This document shows positions 1-8,045 of a DNA stretch of 64,000 nt, piece after piece. The position numbers were made by a program, and so were the translations under genes. The DNA is taken from the NCBI RefSeq assembly GCF_029531655.1, contig NZ_JANRMI010000001.1, positions 620,001 through 684,000 on the forward strand. Reading direction: 5' to 3'. The first letter of the stretch is position 1. Each line of letters starts with the position of its first letter. This DNA comes from Bdellovibrio svalbardensis. GTDB taxonomy: Bacteria; Bdellovibrionota; Bdellovibrionia; Bdellovibrionales; Bdellovibrionaceae. The notes beneath the pieces are model-generated. The model had not been told where the DNA came from. It searched no databases and saw nothing but the letters and a program-made list of their open reading frames with translations.

Positions 1-1
1 G

Positions 2-1552
2 CTTATTATCGAGATGGATGGCGGGACCATGCCCACAAGTCGTAGGGATGCGGAGGCCGCATTGTATGGATCGACCAAGTCCGTGCGCGATCTATTTTTG
101 AAAAACTCTTTTGGCAAAGTCGATCTGGTGGCTGATTCTGATGGTGACGGCAAGAGCGATATCTATGGACCTATTCATCTGACTCAGCAAATGGGAACAA
201 GCTGCAACTATTCGCAGTGGAGCGATGAAGCCTTGCAGATTGCCAAGCAAACTTATGGAATTAATCCTGACAACTACATGTTCAAAATGTTTATTTTGCC
301 AGGCAATGTTCCGTGTTTTTGGAATGGATTAGCTCCCGGAATGACGACTTATATTCGCGGGTATGACGGAGCGAATACCACTTTTGTTATGGCCCATGAA
401 TTAGGCCATGCAATGGGGCTGGGCCATGCGGCGATCGACTCAGACAATGATGGCATTGTTGATTCTGAATACGGCGATCAAAGTTGTATTATGGGCAATG
501 ATGTTCCAGACCTTCGCTTTGTCGATGGACCCCATGCCTATAAATCAGGATTTTATGCTGATAATCCTGGCCGAGTTGTCGATGTGACCCAAAGTCAAAC
601 AGTGGAAATCTGGCCCTTAGAGCTTGCTCCATCAAGCGCACCAGGTGCTCAGATTGTTCGCATTCCACGCACGGGCACTAGTGACTATTACTATTTGAGT
701 TTGCGCAGTTCAGTCAGTTACGCGAAGACCATGCCGACATCCTTTGTTGAGGGTGTGAGTATTCACCGTGCCGGAGCGACGCCATATTATTCCTATCTTA
801 TTCGTACAGTGGCAGCCGGAGAGGTTTGGGAAGACTTAGGTGGTGGTGTGCGCATCTCTGCGATAAAACGCAATAGTGGTAGCATCGTCGTCTCCATTGA
901 AGTCAGCGGTCAAGGTTGTATAGTACGCCCTCCGACTTTTGCATTTACCTTCGGCAACAGTTCACTGACATCAGGTTTTGGAACGACTTCGAATGGAATT
1001 GAACTCAGCTTGGTGAATAATGATTCTCTATCTTGCCCCGCGACTCAGTTCTCGCTGGCTTCAATTCTTCCATTAGGTATATCCAGCTCCATGCCTAACT
1101 TCACGACGAAGCTTGCCCCTGGAGCCAAATACAATCTGTCTATGGTAATTAAGTATTCGAATCTTCTTAGTGGAACATATCCACTTCAATTTAAATTGAT
1201 CGACTCTGACGCCCAAGATCCAATTCACTCTGATGTTGCCCTTGCAGCAAATCTGGTTGTTGACCTGGGAGCACCATCAGTTCCTCAAAATCTTGCTGCA
1301 GTGATAGGGCGAAGAGGAGCCGTTAGCTTATCGTGGAGTCCTTCTCAAGATAAAGAAACTCAGGTTATTTACTATAACATTTATGCGGACTCGGGATTTG
1401 GTCCTCAACTGATAGGTCAATCCAACATTCCGAGCTTTAGCACGACTGCGAGTGGATCTGTGATTTATAAAATTCAGGCGATAGATTGGGTGGGAAATCT
1501 ATCAGAGTTTAGCAAGGATCTTGTTGTCACTACATCGACAAGAAGAAAGTAG
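2..1552 (+). CDS. Secreted metzincin metalloprotease, gametolysin (M11)-like, 5'-truncated
   Basis: Zinc endopeptidase, probably exported. The reading frame is open to the left edge, so the N-terminus (signal peptide, propeptide) is missing; the ATG at 14 is probably internal. Visible near residues 130-145 is HELGHAMGLGH, the metzincin zinc site HExxHxxGxxH, followed by EYGDQSCIMG, a Met-turn arrangement typical of M11 gametolysin-like enzymes. Two Asp-rich segments (DSDGDGKSD and DSDNDGIVD) look like calcium loops. The C-terminal half is beta-rich: an Ig-like segment, then a fibronectin type III-like domain (about residues 420-510). It is followed by a convergent gene with a shared terminator. 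A role in prey or host protein degradation is inference. Confidence 0.85.
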   Translation, partial: LIIEMDGGTMPTSRRDAEAALYGSTKSVRDLFLKNSFGKVDLVADSDGDGKSDIYGPIHLTQQMGTSCNYSQWSDEALQIAKQTYGINPDNYMFKMFILPGNVPCFWNGLAPGMTTYIRGYDGANTTFVMAHELGHAMGLGHAAIDSDNDGIVDSEYGDQSCIMGNDVPDLRFVDGPHAYKSGFYADNPGRVVDVTQSQTVEIWPLELAPSSAPGAQIVRIPRTGTSDYYYLSLRSSVSYAKTMPTSFVEGVSIHRAGATPYYSYLIRTVAAGEVWEDLGGGVRISAIKRNSGSIVVSIEVSGQGCIVRPPTFAFTFGNSSLTSGFGTTSNGIELSLVNNDSLSCPATQFSLASILPLGISSSMPNFTTKLAPGAKYNLSMVIKYSNLLSGTYPLQFKLIDSDAQDPIHSDVALAANLVVDLGAPSVPQNLAAVIGRRGAVSLSWSPSQDKETQVIYYNIYADSGFGPQLIGQSNIPSFSTTASGSVIYKIQAIDWVGNLSEFSKDLVVTTSTRRK

Positions 1553-1579
1553 TCGTGGATGTTGTTGGTATAAACATTG

Positions 1580-1606
1580 GCCCTCGCTTTATTGAGCGAG
1601 GGCTTT
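1580..1606. terminator. Bidirectional hairpin terminator
   Basis: Perfect 9-bp stem GCCCTCGCT/AGCGAGGGC with a 6-nt loop followed by TTT. It lies between the convergent protease and Fic genes and overlaps the last codons of the Fic gene. Confidence 0.7.
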
Positions 1607-2299
1607 ATCGAGAACAACTTGATAGCTATGGAAGATACTTCGCAAAGTTTTAAGAATGGCTTGCCCTGGAGTGGCAGAGACACGGCTGCCATCGATAGAA
1701 CCAATAACAGCATCCAGTTTTCGCTCAAAGCTGAGAGGCAGATAACCGCGACTCAGTAACAACCAATCGGCAATCATGACGGAAGTTCTGCCATTCGCAT
1801 CTTCAAAGGGATGGAGGCTTACGAGCCAGTAGCGCGATAAGGCGGCGGCGACCAAGGGGTGAGAGTGCTTATCAAGGGGAAGCATGTTCTCGTAGTAGTA
1901 GCTAAGAAATTTCGGCAATTCTTCAGGAGCACAGGCCTTGTGAGGTCCAATAAATACATCCACGGCTCTGATAGAAGCCTCAGTCTGTTGCCTCATCATA
2001 GCGTTAATTTGCAGAATGTCTTGTTCTCGCGGAAGCTGCTCGGCTGCAACTTTCTCTGCAACATAAGTGTTGGCGGCAATCCAGCCTTCCCGTGATCCAC
2101 GTTTCAATGTGCCGGACGAGCGCAGGCGATAGGGGCTCAGGCGTTGTAGTCCGGCGTGCCATTCTTGAGGGGAGAGTGACTCGGCCCATTCGCGATGCTG
2201 CTCTATTTTTTGAATCAGAGACTCCACTTGTGAAGTCTCTGATTCGGTCATTTTCAAAGTAAGACTGCGAAAAAGACTGGATTCCATTTCCACTTCCAA
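1589..2299 (-). CDS. Fic family protein
   Basis: Fic/Doc-fold protein of 236 aa, predicted to transfer AMP (or another phosphate-containing group) from a nucleotide to a target hydroxyl. The core motif HPFEDANGR is near residues 166-174, with catalytic His and Asn-Gly-Arg; the usual Gly of HPFxDGNGR is Ala here. The motif is followed by the expected helix (TSVMIADWLLLSRG). I do not see a clear inhibitory (S/T)xxxE(G/N) motif, and no antitoxin-like gene is adjacent. It starts 3 nt after the stop of an upstream secreted-protein gene, so the two are probably cotranscribed. A start at 2287 (MESSLF) is an alternative. Confidence 0.85.
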   Translation of the reverse strand: MEVEMESSLFRSLTLKMTESETSQVESLIQKIEQHREWAESLSPQEWHAGLQRLSPYRLRSSGTLKRGSREGWIAANTYVAEKVAAEQLPREQDILQINAMMRQQTEASIRAVDVFIGPHKACAPEELPKFLSYYYENMLPLDKHSHPLVAAALSRYWLVSLHPFEDANGRTSVMIADWLLLSRGYLPLSFERKLDAVIGSIDGSRVSATPGQAILKTLRSIFHSYQVVLDKALAQ

Positions 2300-2302
2300 T
2301 TT

Positions 2303-2935
2303 CTAATTGGCGCGCACCATTTCTAGGCTTGTTGCTGAAAGACTCCACTGCAGAGTGGATTCCATTTTTTGAGTCTTTTCATTCCAGACATATTGAGGCG
2401 CAAGAATTTCAATTCTGTCTTCTGCTGAGAGCGTCAGACTCATCTCTACCAGGTGGTCCCTTCTGGATCCGCCAAAACTCATGGAAAATTGCGAGAAATC
2501 ACAGGAAGTCAAAGTCGAGTTGCAACCGTAAATACGGTACTCATTGCCTCCGGTTGCGGAGCGGTTCACAAGATCAATAAGCGCTTCCCCGTCGTCGCCA
2601 ATCAGGCTGCGCACAGTTTTATATTTTTGGCCATTGTACTCAGATGTGTAGGCATCGCTTTCGAAATAAAGATTTCCGCTCATTTCACCATGAAGTTGAT
2701 TTTGGAAGTGTGGGGTGAACGGAGTTTGATCCAATGAAATTTTGATACGGCCCGGAATCACTTTTCCATCTTGGTCGGTGTAGCGAGCTGGAGCATTCAA
2801 TGCGAGCGTGAATTGTTTGGCGTAAGATTTTTCCGCCTGATGAGTGGATTTCGCCAAGGCATATTGAGGAAAACTGATTGTGCTAGCCATGCCTGCAGTC
2901 AAAGTAAGGACGCTGGCCATAAATTCTTTTTTCAT
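2303..2935 (-). CDS. Secreted protein of unknown function
   Basis: Protein of 210 aa with a clear Sec signal peptide (MKKEF, hydrophobic core, cleavage probably after YALA near residue 28). The mature part is beta-rich with no motif I recognise; two Cys near residues 138 and 144 could form a disulfide. It is the first gene of a probable two-gene operon with the Fic protein and is divergent from the LysR regulator, which makes it the natural candidate target of that regulator (inference from position only). A good Shine-Dalgarno (GGAG) precedes the ATG. Confidence 0.75.
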   Translation of the reverse strand: MKKEFMASVLTLTAGMASTISFPQYALAKSTHQAEKSYAKQFTLALNAPARYTDQDGKVIPGRIKISLDQTPFTPHFQNQLHGEMSGNLYFESDAYTSEYNGQKYKTVRSLIGDDGEALIDLVNRSATGGNEYRIYGCNSTLTSCDFSQFSMSFGGSRRDHLVEMSLTLSAEDRIEILAPQYVWNEKTQKMESTLQWSLSATSLEMVRAN

Positions 2936-2967
2936 CGGGAACTCCTTTGGGTTGTTGTTACAGGAAG

Positions 2968-2977
2968 GGGTATACCC
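2968..2977. promoter_or_regulatory. Small palindrome in divergent LysR promoter region
   Basis: Perfect 10-bp palindrome GGGTATACCC in the 111-bp gap between the secreted-protein/Fic operon and the LysR gene. Operator function is a guess; size and position fit a regulator site. Confidence 0.3.
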
Positions 2978-3046
2978 TAGGTCTGGAGATATTATCCAAT
3001 TGAATAAAAAAATGCTTTTGATAGCAATTTGATATATAAGAAATTC

Positions 3047-3922
3047 ATGTTTAATTGGAACTATCTGGAAACATTCGTGATTCTGTCCGAGAACCTGAGT
3101 TTTAGTGAGACGGCCAAGGTCCTCAATACAGCTCAGCCAGCGATCTCCCGGCAGATTAGGCTCTTGGAAGACAGCCTGGGGTATCCACTGTTCATCCGCA
3201 GCCGCAAGAGCGTGGTCCTATCCAAGGAAGGACAGCAGCTGAAAGTTCAATTGGCTCCCTTGGTAGAAGAGATCAAAAAGCTTTTCTTTGAAAGGCAGGC
3301 AGTGGGAAGCCTGCTGTCTGGAGCCATCCGAATCGGGAGTATGCAAGAAGCGGGACAGATCTTACTGATGCCGAAGATCAGTCAATTCCTAAGAATTCAT
3401 CCTGACTTAGATATCCATACAACCTTCATGTCCTCAAACCAGGTGAGCGAGGCGGTCCTGAAGGGCAGTCTTGATTTCGGCTTTGTCTACCGTCTGCCAG
3501 AAAGTAAAACCTTAAGAGCCTATGCCCTCACCGAAGACTGTCCAGTATTGATTCAGTCAGCGAAGTCGAAAGTGCCTTTGGCGGCCAGAAAGACCTTGGA
3601 GTTTGTGGGCTATCGTGAGGACGATCTTTATGCCAAGGAATTTCTAAGCCGAATCTTGGCTAAGAGCGAGCAGAAGAAAGTACGCTTTCGCTCAAGTGTA
3701 AATTCACACTCAGCCATGGTGCAGCTGGTGTTGGAGGAAGATCTGCTGGCGGTTCTTCCAAAAAATAGCGCGCTGAGGGCTCTTGAAAAAAATAAAATCA
3801 AAGTTGTGACCGAAGATGCGAAGACCCATCCATTGCATCTGATCTGTCATGAGCAGATGCTTGTCGATAAAAAGAAGAAAATATTCCGGGACTTTCTAAT
3901 GAAGGAATTTAGAGCCAAGTAA
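3047..3922 (+). CDS. LysR family transcriptional regulator
   Basis: DNA-binding regulator of 291 aa. The N-terminal winged helix-turn-helix is typical: LETFVILSENLSFSETAKVL, then QPAISRQIRLLEDSLGYPLF near residues 28-47. A LysR substrate-binding (periplasmic-binding-protein-like) domain follows at about residues 85-285. I chose ATG 3047 because the family begins with a short segment before the helix; an in-frame TTG at 3029 would add six residues. It is divergent from the secreted-protein/Fic pair, the usual arrangement for a LysR protein and its target. The effector is unknown. Confidence 0.92.
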   Translation: MFNWNYLETFVILSENLSFSETAKVLNTAQPAISRQIRLLEDSLGYPLFIRSRKSVVLSKEGQQLKVQLAPLVEEIKKLFFERQAVGSLLSGAIRIGSMQEAGQILLMPKISQFLRIHPDLDIHTTFMSSNQVSEAVLKGSLDFGFVYRLPESKTLRAYALTEDCPVLIQSAKSKVPLAARKTLEFVGYREDDLYAKEFLSRILAKSEQKKVRFRSSVNSHSAMVQLVLEEDLLAVLPKNSALRALEKNKIKVVTEDAKTHPLHLICHEQMLVDKKKKIFRDFLMKEFRAK

Positions 3923-3941
3923 GACAGATCAGATCCTGCTA

Positions 3942-4913
3942 TTACACCAATGCGGGAATTTGAGTCCGCTCAAGATTCTGTATTGTGGTTGTTGCAATAT
4001 TGGCTAACGCTTCCTTGGTCAGAAATGCTTGATGAGATGTAATCAAAACATTAGGGAAAGTTGTCAGGCGAGCCAAAATATCATCCTCAATGCCTTCAAT
4101 GGATTGATCATTGAAGAAGATGCCTTCTTCCTCCTCATAGACGTCTAAACAGGCTCCGCCAATTTGATGTGTCTTGAGTGCATTAATCAGAGCTTTAGTA
4201 TCTATAATCGCGCCTCGCCCCGTATTGATGAGAATCGCATTGCGTTTCATCTGCCCAAAAGCCTGTTCATTTAAAAGATATCTTGTGTGTTCGTTCAAAG
4301 GACAGTGCAAAGAAAGGACATCTGAATTTCTATATATTTCATTCAAGGTGACGTACTCTATGTCGATCTTCAGGTCTGTATTGGGATGCGGATCAAATGC
4401 AAGAACTCGGCAGCCAAACCCCTTCATGATAGTTGCAAAGACTCTTCCAATTTTTCCCGTTCCAATTACGCCAACGGTTTTACCATGTAAATCAAATCCT
4501 ACTAAACCATCGAGAGCAAAATTCAGCTCGCGCACACGGTTGTGGGCACGGTGAATCTTTCGGTTCAAAGTGAGGAGCAAAGCCGTTGCATGCTCAGCGA
4601 CCGCGTAAGGGGAATATTCTGGCACACGAAAAACTTGAAGGCCCAAATTCTGAGCCGCATTGAGGTCAATGTTATTATAGCCGGCACATCGTAAGGCAAT
4701 ATATTTAATATTGAGGTCGGCGAGTATCCTTAGAACGGGGGCGTCTAAAACATCATTTACAAAACAACAGACGGCATGGTGCCCCTTTGCGAGTTGGGCA
4801 GTCTGTTCCGTCAGTCTGGATTCAAAAAAATGAAATTCCAGGGAACTTTTCTGATTGCTCTGCTTGAAAATTTCAACTTCATATTTTTTTGCGCTAAAGA
4901 AGGCAACTTTCAT
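3942..4913 (-). CDS. ldhA: D-lactate dehydrogenase (D-2-hydroxyacid dehydrogenase)
   Basis: NAD-dependent cytosolic enzyme converting pyruvate and D-lactate, 323 aa. The Rossmann motif GVIGTGKIG lies near residues 142-150. The signature segments INTGRGAIID and LDVYEEEEG are typical of fermentative D-LDH rather than of other 2-hydroxyacid dehydrogenases. The substrate Arg is expected in the LRCAGYNNID segment and the catalytic His in TSHQAF. ATG 4913 (MKVAFF) is preferred over an upstream in-frame start because it matches the family N-terminus. The gene lies 10 nt after an organophosphate-type transporter, which suggests cotranscription. Confidence 0.9.
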   Translation of the reverse strand: MKVAFFSAKKYEVEIFKQSNQKSSLEFHFFESRLTEQTAQLAKGHHAVCCFVNDVLDAPVLRILADLNIKYIALRCAGYNNIDLNAAQNLGLQVFRVPEYSPYAVAEHATALLLTLNRKIHRAHNRVRELNFALDGLVGFDLHGKTVGVIGTGKIGRVFATIMKGFGCRVLAFDPHPNTDLKIDIEYVTLNEIYRNSDVLSLHCPLNEHTRYLLNEQAFGQMKRNAILINTGRGAIIDTKALINALKTHQIGGACLDVYEEEEGIFFNDQSIEGIEDDILARLTTFPNVLITSHQAFLTKEALANIATTTIQNLERTQIPALV

Positions 4914-4923
4914 AGAGTATCCT

Positions 4924-6282
4924 TTATCCAAAAACAATAATTCCCTGTTTCTTCATGCGCTCTTTCTTTTGGGAAAGAAGGAACATCGTGCCTCCGCCGA
5001 CAGAACAGAAAAGAGCCATGATCGGGAACCAGGAAGACCAACCATATCTATCCAACAACCAACCCATGATTGGCATAGCGGCTGCGGCTCCATAGTATTG
5101 AAAAGAATCAATCACACCAGAGGCAAAGCCCGCCATTTTTTTGCCGCCGATATCCATGGGTGCCGCTGCACCGACAATGGAATGAGTGGCATTGATAGGA
5201 AATGAAATCATAATAAGCATTGCCATGGCAATTGCGACGTTAACGAGATCCATTCCAATCAGAACTCCTCCACCTAGCAAGACGAGGGCTCCAGCGAAAT
5301 AAAGGAACATGGCGACGGGGGCACGCTGACCTGCGAACAGTTTGTCAGAGATCCAGCCGGAGGCCAGAGATCCCAGAACACCCACGAAAGGCATGAAGGT
5401 CAGGGTCCATTTAACTGCGCCTGATCCATTGCCATTCAAGTGCAACTTCTCGACAAAGAAGAGTGTCGCAAGCTGATCCGAGCTGTGTCTGGCCGCTCCG
5501 GTGCAGGCGTAGGCGATTGCATAGTACCAGACTAGAGGATGCTTGAAGATTGTTTGGAAACTTTCTTTGAGAGAAACACGGGCTCCGTTGGAGTCGTCAA
5601 TTTCATCGACCACGACATCTGGAGCGAAGCCTGCATCTTCAGGTGTTTCTTTAACAACCAGAGCCACCAAGATGACAGCAATAGCTGTCACTATTGGTGG
5701 AATACGAAACAACCAACGCCAATCATTTTCGGCAACCACAAAGGTGCCAATGGCAAATCCAGTAAGGATGATAGGCGAGAGTTGCGCGGTTGCCATTTGT
5801 CCAAGCTGAACCATGAAACCAAAAACTCCAGAAAATGTTCCGCGTTCTTGTCGGCGAAACCAGGCGGCATTAATTTTCACCATACCCGGTGCGCCCCAAG
5901 CTTGCAGATATCCGTTGAACAGTAAGATCAAACTCAACGTCGAGAAAGAGGAAATCATGGGGCTAAATCCAAAGATCAAGTTGATGATCACGGTGCCGAT
6001 GCCGCCAATAAGCATCGCCTTTTTCCCGCCGATGCGATCCGAAAAAAGACCATTGATCAGCTGACCGGTTCCATAGGCAAAACTAAATGCGGCCCACAAA
6101 GTGGAAATATCAGTTTTAGAGAAATGAAACTCATCGACAAGATATGGAGTCGCCGAGCGGAAGTTATATCGGCACATATAATAAGACGCATACATCAAGC
6201 CAAGGACGAGCCAATTGCGAACACGCTTTTTTCTAAAGCCTTTTGGGTAGTGATGAATGAATTCGATTTTCTTTTCGCCCAT
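4924..6282 (-). CDS. MFS transporter, organophosphate:phosphate antiporter (GlpT/UhpT-like) family
   Basis: Inner-membrane transporter of 452 aa with about 12 hydrophobic segments. The N-terminal block (YYMCRYNFRSATPYLVDEF) and the loop after TM2 (GLFSDRIGGKKAML) are characteristic of the OPA family that exchanges glycerol-3-phosphate, hexose-phosphates or phosphoglycerate for phosphate. Start 6282 is chosen because GGAG lies 8 nt upstream; a start at 6315 lacks such a site. It is followed closely by ldhA. The exact substrate cannot be read from sequence. Uptake of phosphorylated compounds would suit a cell living in prey cytoplasm, but that is inference. Confidence 0.85.
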   Translation of the reverse strand: MGEKKIEFIHHYPKGFRKKRVRNWLVLGLMYASYYMCRYNFRSATPYLVDEFHFSKTDISTLWAAFSFAYGTGQLINGLFSDRIGGKKAMLIGGIGTVIINLIFGFSPMISSFSTLSLILLFNGYLQAWGAPGMVKINAAWFRRQERGTFSGVFGFMVQLGQMATAQLSPIILTGFAIGTFVVAENDWRWLFRIPPIVTAIAVILVALVVKETPEDAGFAPDVVVDEIDDSNGARVSLKESFQTIFKHPLVWYYAIAYACTGAARHSSDQLATLFFVEKLHLNGNGSGAVKWTLTFMPFVGVLGSLASGWISDKLFAGQRAPVAMFLYFAGALVLLGGGVLIGMDLVNVAIAMAMLIMISFPINATHSIVGAAAPMDIGGKKMAGFASGVIDSFQYYGAAAAMPIMGWLLDRYGWSSWFPIMALFCSVGGGTMFLLSQKKERMKKQGIIVFG

Positions 6283-6464
6283 GCAAATTTCTCCACCCCA
6301 GGTTGTGACATCCAAAGAGTCTCAATAGGTAGTTCATTAAACACATAGGAAGGATGAGGTCAACGCCCGTAGAGAAGGAACGACGTCACCTGCTCTGAAT
6401 TTACAAAATCGCAGGAGCTGGATCCAATTTGTTCATTGTGGATCAAAATGAAATTCACAAAAAG

Positions 6465-6496
6465 TGTCTATCTTTTGGTAGATCAATTGATAGACA
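6465..6496. promoter_or_regulatory. Operator-like inverted repeat
   Basis: Perfect 8-bp arms TGTCTATC (6465-6472) and GATAGACA (6489-6496) with a 16-nt spacer. Inside lies a perfect 10-bp palindrome ATCAATTGAT (6482-6491). It sits about 100 bp upstream of the His-rich stalk protein and 180 bp upstream of the transporter start. It could bind a dimeric repressor; this is inference. Confidence 0.35.
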
Positions 6497-6540
6497 AAAA
6501 ATCAGTCATTCCAATCTTAGAGCAAGCGGCACTGTGAATT

Positions 6541-6570
6541 TTGCAGAATAAAGTGACTACAGGCTATACT
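6541..6570 (+). promoter_or_regulatory. Predicted sigma-70-type promoter
   Basis: TTGCAG (6541) and TATACT (6565-6570) are separated by 18 nt; the -10 matches 5 of 6 consensus bases. The predicted start of transcription is near 6577, just ahead of the GTG at 6598, and this argues against translation from TTG 6541. Confidence 0.45.
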
Positions 6571-6597
6571 GCTTTCGAAAGAACCATGGAGGATCTC

Positions 6598-7989
6598 GTG
6601 AGAAAATGTCTAGTAGGAACGCCGCTCCCGTTAGTATTGGCACTATCACCATTTTTTTGTTCAACGATTGCCTACGGAGGGGCTGGTCAACAGCAAAGCA
6701 GTTCTCAAAGTTTGAAAGTCTACTTTGGGACCTTAACCAAGGACTCAGCACTTCAAACGAATAGAAGTGGAAACGATATCTCGGACGTTCAGGTGAATAT
6801 CGACCGAATTGATTATCTGACCAAGAAAGGTTGGTACTCAGTTCCGTCAGGAAAATCGTTGAAATTCACACAAGGTCAGGACGAGTCAGAGGGAGCTGCC
6901 AATCTTGGAGATGCTGAGGGCTGCTCCAAGATCCGACTTGTAGTTAATAAAAAGTTCTATGGAAAAATCCACGATCACAGGGGACATGAGTGTCAGATTA
7001 AAGATTCTTATTTTGAAGTTGAACTTCAAAAGGCGCTGACATTGCAGAACAAAGAGGAAAGCGAGATCAAAGTCTTTCTTGATTTAAGAGAATCAACTTT
7101 TGAATACAACAAAGATAGAGCCTGCGTATTTAAGCCAAAGTTTAAAGTTCACCACAAGTATCATGACAAGAAGTGCTTGAAAAAACATGGGCATGATGAT
7201 GACCGGGATCATGGAAAGAAAGTAGGTCATGACTCTTGCGAAGGAAATAAAGACAACCCGGGTAAAGGACACGCATACGCCTATGCTTATGGTCACTACA
7301 AACATAAGAAACATCAATGTGAACAAGACACCGACGTACCGGTAGTACCAACACCAGTACCAACACCAGTTCCAACACCGGTTCCAACACCGGTTCCAAC
7401 GCCGGTTCCAACACCGGTACCGACACCAGTACCAACGCCGGTACCGACACCGGTACCAACACCAGTTCCAACACCGGCTCCAGCGCCAGAGCCAACACCG
7501 GTACCAACACCAGTTCCAACGCCGGTACCAACACCAGTTCCAACACCAGTTCCAACACCAGTTCCAACACCAGTTCCAACACCGGCTCCAGCGCCAGAGC
7601 CAACTCCAGTACCAACGCCAGCTCCTACACCGGCTCCAGTACCAGAGCCAATACCGGTTCCAACACCAGCGCCCACACCGGCTCCAGCACCAGAGCCAAC
7701 TCCAGCTCCGGTGGTGAATGCGCCAGTCATTTCAAACTTTAGAGTTCTGGAAGTGTTTTTGACCGGAGTGACGGTGGCATGGACAACGGATGTGCCAAGC
7801 ACGTCTCAAGTGCTGCTAACGGATCTCACGACGGGGGTGCAAACTGCAACAGGCATGGATATGACAATGACAACTCAACATAAGATGTTCGTCGATAATA
7901 TGTCAGACGGAACGACATATAATCTTCAGGCAGTTAGTGCGGACGGCTCAGCGAAGGGAGTCAGCGTTGAAATTTCTTTTGCGAAATAA
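6598..7989 (+). CDS. Secreted protein with His-rich segment, VPTP stalk and FN3-like domain
   Basis: Protein of about 463 aa. Start GTG 6598 is preferred because GGAGG lies 5 nt upstream and the product begins with a compact signal peptide (MRKCLVG...IAYGG); ATG 6586 is the alternative. Order of parts: signal peptide; a domain (about residues 35-180) with some resemblance to DUF4382 (weak); a segment very rich in His, Lys and Asp (nt 7140-7335), possibly metal-binding; about 120 residues of mostly Val-Pro-Thr-Pro tetrapeptides; and a C-terminal fibronectin-type/phosphatase-N-like beta domain (SNFRV..VAWTTD). The layout suggests a surface protein with a rigid stalk. Function unknown. Confidence 0.8.
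   Translation: MRKCLVGTPLPLVLALSPFFCSTIAYGGAGQQQSSSQSLKVYFGTLTKDSALQTNRSGNDISDVQVNIDRIDYLTKKGWYSVPSGKSLKFTQGQDESEGAANLGDAEGCSKIRLVVNKKFYGKIHDHRGHECQIKDSYFEVELQKALTLQNKEESEIKVFLDLRESTFEYNKDRACVFKPKFKVHHKYHDKKCLKKHGHDDDRDHGKKVGHDSCEGNKDNPGKGHAYAYAYGHYKHKKHQCEQDTDVPVVPTPVPTPVPTPVPTPVPTPVPTPVPTPVPTPVPTPVPTPVPTPAPAPEPTPVPTPVPTPVPTPVPTPVPTPVPTPVPTPAPAPEPTPVPTPAPTPAPVPEPIPVPTPAPTPAPAPEPTPAPVVNAPVISNFRVLEVFLTGVTVAWTTDVPSTSQVLLTDLTTGVQTATGMDMTMTTQHKMFVDNMSDGTTYNLQAVSADGSAKGVSVEISFAK
7345..7710 (+). repeat. 12-nt tandem repeat encoding Val-Pro-Thr-Pro
   Basis: About 30 tandem copies of a 12-bp unit encoding VPTP, with APAPEPTP variants in the second half. Third-codon positions vary between copies, so the peptide rather than the DNA is conserved. 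It probably forms an extended polyproline stalk, and is a likely site of length variation. Confidence 0.9.
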
Positions 7990-8010
7990 TTAGAGAGTAA
8001 ATTTAGAAAC

Positions 8011-8045
8011 AAAAAAGGGATCTCATGACGAGATCCCTTTTTTTT
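8011..8045. terminator. Bidirectional rho-independent terminator
   Basis: Stem GGGATCTC/GAGATCCC with a 5-nt loop (8017-8037), flanked by six A on the left and eight T on the right, so it can work on both strands. It lies between the convergent stalk protein and mltF genes, and the T-run overlaps the mltF stop codon. Confidence 0.85.

Larger units (their letters stand above)
6283..6597. other. Divergent intergenic region
   Basis: No gene is seen in this 315-bp gap. It holds an inverted repeat at 6465-6496 and a good promoter-like sequence at 6541-6570, both described separately. Confidence 0.6.

Noticed and set aside
1859-2095. Plus-strand open frame over the Fic gene
   Set aside because: It is fully inside the Fic gene on the opposite strand and has no recognisable product.
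1589-2935. Toxin-antitoxin module formed by Fic and the gene before it
   Set aside because: The upstream product has a signal peptide and is much larger than known Fic antitoxins.
7345-7710. Tandem repeat as a CRISPR array or DNA satellite
   Set aside because: The units are contiguous 12-bp codons in frame within one gene, with synonymous changes; there are no spacers.
7314-7802. Open frame on the minus strand encoding Gly-Thr-Gly-Val repeats
   Set aside because: It is the exact shadow of the VPTP-encoding repeat; it has no signal peptide, start context or independent coding sign.
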